DNA of 64,000 nt from Plut-88900 sp965116945. GTDB lineage: Bacteria > Chloroflexota > Dehalococcoidia > Plut-88900. The translations under genes were made by a program, and so were the position numbers. Positions 59,232 through 64,000 of this stretch are shown piece after piece. Position 1 is the first letter of the stretch, and each line of letters opens with the position of its first letter. The notes under the pieces are model-generated. The model worked only from the letters and a program-made list of their open reading frames with translations, did no database searches and was not told the origin of the DNA. The DNA is taken from the NCBI GenBank assembly GCA_965116945.1, contig OZ220734.1, forward strand, positions 2,170,001 to 2,234,000, given 5' to 3'.

Positions 59232-62159
59232 TTGAATAAGATACGCCAACGCCTCTCTACACAAATTAACGCTATTCAAACTAGGCCGAGGGCAGCTATC
59301 GTAAGTCTGACAATCGCTGTCACGGTGGGTCTCCTGATCATTGCCGCCTGCGGGGAAGACCCCACCCCAACCCCCATCCCCCCAACCGCGACCTCAGCCC
59401 CAACAGCGGTCCCCATTCCCACACCCATCCCAACCCCCGTCCCCATGCCTACACCGGTGCCAACTCCGGTTCCTACACCTACCCCCACCCCCGAGCCTGC
59501 TCCTGCCCCAGATATCGACAGACCTTTCCTTGAGGCAATTTTCGACGCTTTAGACGGCGAGAATTGGAAAACAGACCGAAATTGGCTTAGCAAAGCGCCC
59601 ATTGGCGATTGGTACGGCGTTAGGGTGGACGACAAAAACCGGGTTACCGCACTGGAACTGCGGGCGAACAGGCTTGCCGGAAATTTGCCAATTGAGCTTG
59701 CTTCCCTTAAGGAACTAAGGATTCTAGACCTCTCCGACAACGAAATTGAAGGGAAAATCCCTGGTAAGTTATCCCGCTTGTCTAATCTCCGGTACCTTGA
59801 TCTCTCCGGCAACGACCTCTCCGGCAACGTGCCCACAGAGTTGTCATTCCTCTCCGTCCTTTCATATCTTAACTTTGAGGATAACTCCCTCACCGGAGGC
59901 CTCACCGGATATCTTGCCGGACTTGCTAACCTGGAGTTCCTGGATCTTTCAGGTAACGAATTCGATGGAGAACTTCCTTCTAGGTTCGTTGGTCTTTCCA
60001 TCTTGAGGTACATAGACCTATCTGACAATCGCATCAGGGGAGACCTTTTTGTGGAGGGGCTTGATGGGTTATCGGCGTTGGAAGAACTGAATCTCTCAAA
60101 CAATTGGCTGTCGGACGCAGTGCCGGCCGATCTTGCAGAACTCTCCAGGCTCAAATCACTCAACCTCTCGAACAATTTACTCACAGGCACCGTTCCCCTG
60201 GAATTGTCGCAATTGTCCAGGCTTGAGACCCTGGACCTTTCCGGCAACGTATTGTCAGGCCCGATACCCGTTGAAATTCTCTCCCTCCCCCGACTGAAAA
60301 CCCTTGACCTCTCAGTTAATGTCCTTGATGGCAAGATTCCCGTTGAGGTTGCAAAGCTGACGGAACTCGATTTCCTCAACCTCTCAGGCAACCAGATCAC
60401 GGGCCAAATCCCGATTGAACTAACAACCATGACCGGCCTCAAATCCCTCGATCTGTCCGGCAATCAACTCGTAGGTGAACTCACGCCCGAGATCGCCGGC
60501 CTAACCAACCTCGAGTCCCTGGACCTGTCCGGTAACGAACTCAGAGCCGAGATTCCCCCCGAGATTGGCGTTATGCGGAGCCTGAAACACCTGGATCTCT
60601 CCACCAACGAGATTGAAGGACAAATTCCGCGCCGATTAGGGCATCTGTCACTTCTGGAGGGGCTCTACCTCTCGGAGAACAACCTCCACGGAACAATCCC
60701 CCCGGAATTGGCAGATCTCTCCAATCTCGTCTTCTTGGACCTGTCTTTAAACCACCTCACCGGCCGAATCCCCCACGACCTTGGAGATCTGCGCCATTTG
60801 GAAACCTTGGATATATTCGGTAACCACTTGAGCGGCGCGATCCCCTCTGAATTTGGACAATTGACCGCACTCACCTACTTGGACCTCAGTCACAACGAAC
60901 TGACTTCAACAATTCCACCCGAGCTTGGTAACCTCTCCAACCTCGTGTACCTCGATCTTTGGAGCAATAATCTGGTTGGTGTAATCCCACCCGAGCTGGG
61001 CCAGCTCACTAAGCTGGAAGACCTGCTTTTGCGCAACAACCACCTGGAGGGCCAACTCCCCGACTCATTGGGTAATCTCTCAAGCCTTGGCTGGCTCTGG
61101 ATTGGCGGCTCCAACAACTTCGAAGGATGTGCCCCAATCGGGCTGAGAGACGTCACCTTCTCCGATTTGTCAGGACTGGGCCTGTCATTCTGTGCAACCG
61201 AAATATCAACCGAGGATCGGGCCACCCTCGTCGCCTTCTATGAAGCAACCAATGGGGATTCCTGGAGCGACAACACCAACTGGTTGAGCGAAGAACCTAT
61301 TGGGCTGTGGCACGGCGTAACAGTTGATCTTAGTGGGCGGGTCACCAGGCTCGATCTCCGATCTAATGGCCTCTCCGGCGAAATCCCCATCGAATTGGCC
61401 AACCTGGATTTTATCAACACCCTCTATCTTAGCGGCAACCAGCTCAGTGGAGAGATCCCAGTCGAGCTTGGTAGTCTTGACCGACTCGAGTGGCTCTCCC
61501 TCGCCAGGAACTCGCTGACGGGCGAGATTCCGCTTCAGTTGAGCGGCCTCAATAGCTTGGTAGGGTTGTACCTCAACGGCAACATGCTGACTGGCGAGAT
61601 ACCACGCCACATGGCAGCGATACAGGGCTTGGAAAGGGTCAATCTCTCCGGCAATACGCTGTCTGGTCCCATCCCACCGGAGATGGGAGACCTGGTCTAC
61701 ATGCTCACCTTTGATCTCGGGTTCAATAACCTCAGCGGTGCTATCCCAGCCGAACTTTCCGGTATGTCTAATCTCCAGACCCTTGACCTCGCCGCCAACA
61801 ACTTCAGTGAGTCTATCCCCCCCGAGTTAGGTCAGCTCTATTTCCTCCGCAATCTGCGTCTGAACAGCAATGAACTGTCCGGTGCAATTCCCCCTGAACT
61901 GGCCAATGCTCAATTCTTGGAAGTCCTCCGCCTGGACAACAATATGCTCGCTGGGGAGATTCCAACCGCCCTCACAGGCCTCGCAGGGCTACGGGAAATC
62001 AGGCTTGGTGGTGCCAACAGTCTCGAGGGGTGTGTTCCCAACGCGCTGGAAGATGTTGACCATAACGACTTGGATACTCTGGATCTCCCATTATGTGAAG
62101 CCGAGCAACCAACTGAAGAATCTGAAGATGAACAAGAGGTCGACACTGAGGACCCGTAG
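59232..62159 (+). CDS. Lipoprotein with two blocks of plant-type leucine-rich repeats
   Basis: 975 residues. The signal has lipobox LIIAAC (Cys40), followed by a low-complexity Pro/Thr/Val spacer (about 44-92). Two cap-like segments (LDGENWKTDRNWLSKAPIGDW and TNGDSWSDNTNWLSEEPIGLW, about 105 and 665) each head a series of 24-residue repeats of the kind L-x2-L-x2-L-D-L-S-x-N-x-L-x-G-x-IP-x-E-L. I estimate roughly twenty in block 1 and ten in block 2. A cysteine-bearing cap (NNFEGCAPIGLRDV and NSLEGCVPNALEDV) ends each block. The start is a TTG. It is likely surface-exposed for adhesion or binding; the function is unknown. Confidence 0.9.
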   Translation: MNKIRQRLSTQINAIQTRPRAAIVSLTIAVTVGLLIIAACGEDPTPTPIPPTATSAPTAVPIPTPIPTPVPMPTPVPTPVPTPTPTPEPAPAPDIDRPFLEAIFDALDGENWKTDRNWLSKAPIGDWYGVRVDDKNRVTALELRANRLAGNLPIELASLKELRILDLSDNEIEGKIPGKLSRLSNLRYLDLSGNDLSGNVPTELSFLSVLSYLNFEDNSLTGGLTGYLAGLANLEFLDLSGNEFDGELPSRFVGLSILRYIDLSDNRIRGDLFVEGLDGLSALEELNLSNNWLSDAVPADLAELSRLKSLNLSNNLLTGTVPLELSQLSRLETLDLSGNVLSGPIPVEILSLPRLKTLDLSVNVLDGKIPVEVAKLTELDFLNLSGNQITGQIPIELTTMTGLKSLDLSGNQLVGELTPEIAGLTNLESLDLSGNELRAEIPPEIGVMRSLKHLDLSTNEIEGQIPRRLGHLSLLEGLYLSENNLHGTIPPELADLSNLVFLDLSLNHLTGRIPHDLGDLRHLETLDIFGNHLSGAIPSEFGQLTALTYLDLSHNELTSTIPPELGNLSNLVYLDLWSNNLVGVIPPELGQLTKLEDLLLRNNHLEGQLPDSLGNLSSLGWLWIGGSNNFEGCAPIGLRDVTFSDLSGLGLSFCATEISTEDRATLVAFYEATNGDSWSDNTNWLSEEPIGLWHGVTVDLSGRVTRLDLRSNGLSGEIPIELANLDFINTLYLSGNQLSGEIPVELGSLDRLEWLSLARNSLTGEIPLQLSGLNSLVGLYLNGNMLTGEIPRHMAAIQGLERVNLSGNTLSGPIPPEMGDLVYMLTFDLGFNNLSGAIPAELSGMSNLQTLDLAANNFSESIPPELGQLYFLRNLRLNSNELSGAIPPELANAQFLEVLRLDNNMLAGEIPTALTGLAGLREIRLGGANSLEGCVPNALEDVDHNDLDTLDLPLCEAEQPTEESEDEQEVDTEDP

Positions 62160-62220
62160 AAAGCCACCCGCCCCTGCAGCCATCTTTTAGCAAACGGCCG
62201 AATGATGACTCCAGGAGTTA

Positions 62221-63699
62221 CTATCCCAAAAAGCGGCGTATCCGTGCCGCTTCCTGGACGTAGTTCTGAATATTCACCGGCGCATCCCCGCTGATGCCTG
62301 CCCAGACCGCACCCGTCAGACCCTCGTGGACCCGGTCCAGTTCATCCGTAAAGCGGGCCACAATGCGCATATAGTCGGCTCCGAGAAGCTCCAGCACATG
62401 CCGTTCATTGGCGAATCGAAGGGCGGCCCTCAAGTCCTCATCAAGGCTCGGGCACGTCTCCCTCACAAATGCCAGGTCCTCGTCGTCAAGCGCCGCCAGT
62501 CCAAGTAATTCAGGTGGGACCCCTATTGAGTACAGGGAGGCCGCAAATCCGATCGCCCTTGGCAAGGTTGCACCCCCGAATCCTCCCAACGACCGCCCGT
62601 ACCCGAACAGCCCAACGTGCAGTTTCCTCTCCCGACGCCGCGGCACATGACCAGCCACGCTGCTAATTACCTCCAGCAGGTCTCGTACCCGCTCCTGGTA
62701 TTCTGCAGTGGTCTTGTCAATTACCTCACGGGCCCGGTCCTCGTTGACAGGGGCTGGCTCCCATGGCCGGTGCTCCCTGAGCTGGTCGATGCCTTTCTTG
62801 ACGTCTTCGATATCGTAGTCATATTTGAACGCAGACTGCACAGTGAATGTGTACGCACTGGGATACTCCCGCAACGCTCGCTCAACGTTTACCGGTGTCA
62901 GATGCCCTCGGAAGGGCACTGATCCAGCCCCTATTATCGGAAAGAACGGCACCCCTATACGCGTCTCGAGTTCTCGCAACCTCATTAGCGCAACTTTCAA
63001 TACCAGCTCCGCAGCAACTATGCCGTAGTTAAGTGCTGGATCGCTGCGGGCCAGGAACACCCTTTGTCCCGGCAAGTCCCTTCCTTCCACGTACTCTTCA
63101 AGGATTTGGTCACAGTTGAAGAGATGCTCCATATCTTCGATCAAGGGAATGACCCTGAGGCGCTTGGGATAAAACTCTCCTACCCAGTCCTTCACAAGTT
63201 TGCCATTGGGCAGCTTTTGCGTCTCCTGACCCACAATCATGTTGCGGTAGTAGGCCTCTACCAGAGAGATCTCCTCAGCAGACGTCGTAAAAGGCAAGAT
63301 CACCTCTTGTATAGGTGCCGCGTCATCTTGAATCCCTCCATAGAAACTGTAGGCAATGTCTCGCGCGGAAGGCACGCTCTGCAAGGCCTCTACCATGGAC
63401 TTCCGCATGTCCTGCTCTATCCCAGGGTTTGGAACTCGCAGCGTGAGCACAACATCTCGTCCCAATCGTCGACGCTCCCTGAAAAACTCGGGGTACCCGG
63501 TAAGGAGTTTCTGTACCACGTGGTTGTCAGCTTCCTTACCCTCGGAGTCCCACATTTGCTCGTCGCATCCCAGGGAGAAGATCTGGAATGCTTCGTTCAC
63601 TTCTCCATTGGATCTCAGCACCCCTTCCTCGTCGGCAAAGGGTGCAGGGGTAGCATTATCGGGGTGTTGAGTGCTCATCACTTTGGGAACAAAGAACAC
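62221..63699 (-). CDS. ppcA: Phosphoenolpyruvate carboxylase, archaeal type
   Basis: 492 residues from the GTG at 63699. It matches the short archaeal-type PEPC: VMSTQHPDNATPAPFA near the start, TLRVPNPGIEQDMRKSM, FLARSDPALNYGIVAAELVLK, FPIIGAGSVPFRGHLTP and VGLFGYGRSLGGF. Classic bacterial PEPC is nearly twice as long and lacks these segments. It forms oxaloacetate from PEP and bicarbonate. A TTG at 63720 is also open, but GGAGG lies 8 bases before the GTG, which fits better. It converges with the LRR gene. Confidence 0.93.
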   Translation of the reverse strand: MFFVPKVMSTQHPDNATPAPFADEEGVLRSNGEVNEAFQIFSLGCDEQMWDSEGKEADNHVVQKLLTGYPEFFRERRRLGRDVVLTLRVPNPGIEQDMRKSMVEALQSVPSARDIAYSFYGGIQDDAAPIQEVILPFTTSAEEISLVEAYYRNMIVGQETQKLPNGKLVKDWVGEFYPKRLRVIPLIEDMEHLFNCDQILEEYVEGRDLPGQRVFLARSDPALNYGIVAAELVLKVALMRLRELETRIGVPFFPIIGAGSVPFRGHLTPVNVERALREYPSAYTFTVQSAFKYDYDIEDVKKGIDQLREHRPWEPAPVNEDRAREVIDKTTAEYQERVRDLLEVISSVAGHVPRRRERKLHVGLFGYGRSLGGFGGATLPRAIGFAASLYSIGVPPELLGLAALDDEDLAFVRETCPSLDEDLRAALRFANERHVLELLGADYMRIVARFTDELDRVHEGLTGAVWAGISGDAPVNIQNYVQEAARIRRFLG

Positions 63700-63720
63700 G
63701 GGAAATCCCTCCTGGGACAA

Positions 63721-64000
63721 TCTTCACATCGTCGGAACGACAATACTGCGCAAGGGCAATTCTAAGGAAAGTAGAAGAAGCGTCAAGCAGTATTGCTTCT
63801 TTGCCGAACGCATGAAAGAGAAATCAGAACTAAGCTGTAAGTCTGCGCACCCGAATCACCCCACCCCACCCAACCCCACCCACATCAATTCATCATCAAG
63901 ATGCAGCAAACGGTTGGCCGTCCCGTCGTCACCGCAATTGTGCACCCGCAGGTGGATTCGTACTAAGACCTGCCCATGGGCAGAATGCCCATGCGGATAC
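63721..64000. other. Right-edge intergenic sequence
   Basis: About 280 bases after the PEPC start with no supported gene. It holds a C-rich run of CCCACC units near 63861-63892 and a small palindrome, GCCCATGGGC (63972-63981), at the edge. The PEPC promoter should lie in this stretch, but no clear pair was found. Confidence 0.4.

Noticed and set aside
59370..59510. Repetitive CCCACACC-like DNA considered as a DNA repeat element
   Set aside because: It simply encodes the Pro/Thr spacer of the LRR lipoprotein and stays in frame.

Overview
This 64 kb window looks like a chromosomal piece of a Chloroflexota bacterium, most likely the SAR202 / Dehalococcoidia branch. That is inferred from gene content without any database search. 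The signs are moderately high G+C, frequent GTG and TTG starts, a corrinoid-salvage operon, several amidohydrolase and CaiB paralogues typical of catabolic SAR202-like genomes, an archaeal-type PEP carboxylase, and a leucine-rich-repeat lipoprotein with a Pro/Thr spacer. No plasmid or phage genes, CRISPR array or intact insertion sequence is seen.

Layout. 0-4 kb: end of a binding protein, a BtuD-like ATPase and cobO-cobT-cobS-cobU in a chain of overlapping genes that would import, adenosylate and finish cobamides. 4-8.7 kb: SulP transporter, CPA2 antiporter with CBS domains, a DUF1801 protein and a CAT-anticodon tRNA. 8.7-21.4 kb: a catabolic island with an alpha/beta hydrolase, four amidohydrolase-2 paralogues, two ureohydrolases, a fused double CaiB/BaiF CoA-transferase and a phosphotriesterase-like lactonase. 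It is split by a 1.2 kb gene-free stretch (13.1-14.3 kb) holding REP-like palindromes, a consensus sigma-70 promoter, a hairpin-rich block that may include a broken TnpB end, and an iterated decamer. 21.4-26.2 kb: PHP phosphatase, PIG-L deacetylase, tandem GNAT, MshA-like glycosyltransferase and a FemAB/CelD-like acyltransferase, a set resembling mycothiol-type thiol biosynthesis.

26.2-34 kb: folE, thrC, hom, rpsR-ssb-rpsF, glyA, an NTP-transferase-like protein and comF. 34-44 kb: HAD phosphatase, otsA/otsB (convergent, trehalose), mfd, a CNNM/CorC-type protein, a histidine phosphatase and tilS. 44-53 kb: an AT-richer PLD-nuclease/zinc-finger gene that looks transferred, the pncB/pncA pair for NAD salvage, a GT2 glycosyltransferase, purH-purM-purF and a GMC oxidoreductase. 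53-64 kb: a small HTH remnant, a three-gene sensory operon (response regulator-PP2C phosphatase, periplasmic-binding lipoprotein, histidine kinase), a cytochrome c lipoprotein, the LRR lipoprotein and archaeal-type PEP carboxylase.

The most interesting parts are the thiol-like cluster, the sensory operon, the half-dead fused CoA-transferase, the hairpin-rich locus with its strong promoter, and the PLD/zinc-finger gene.
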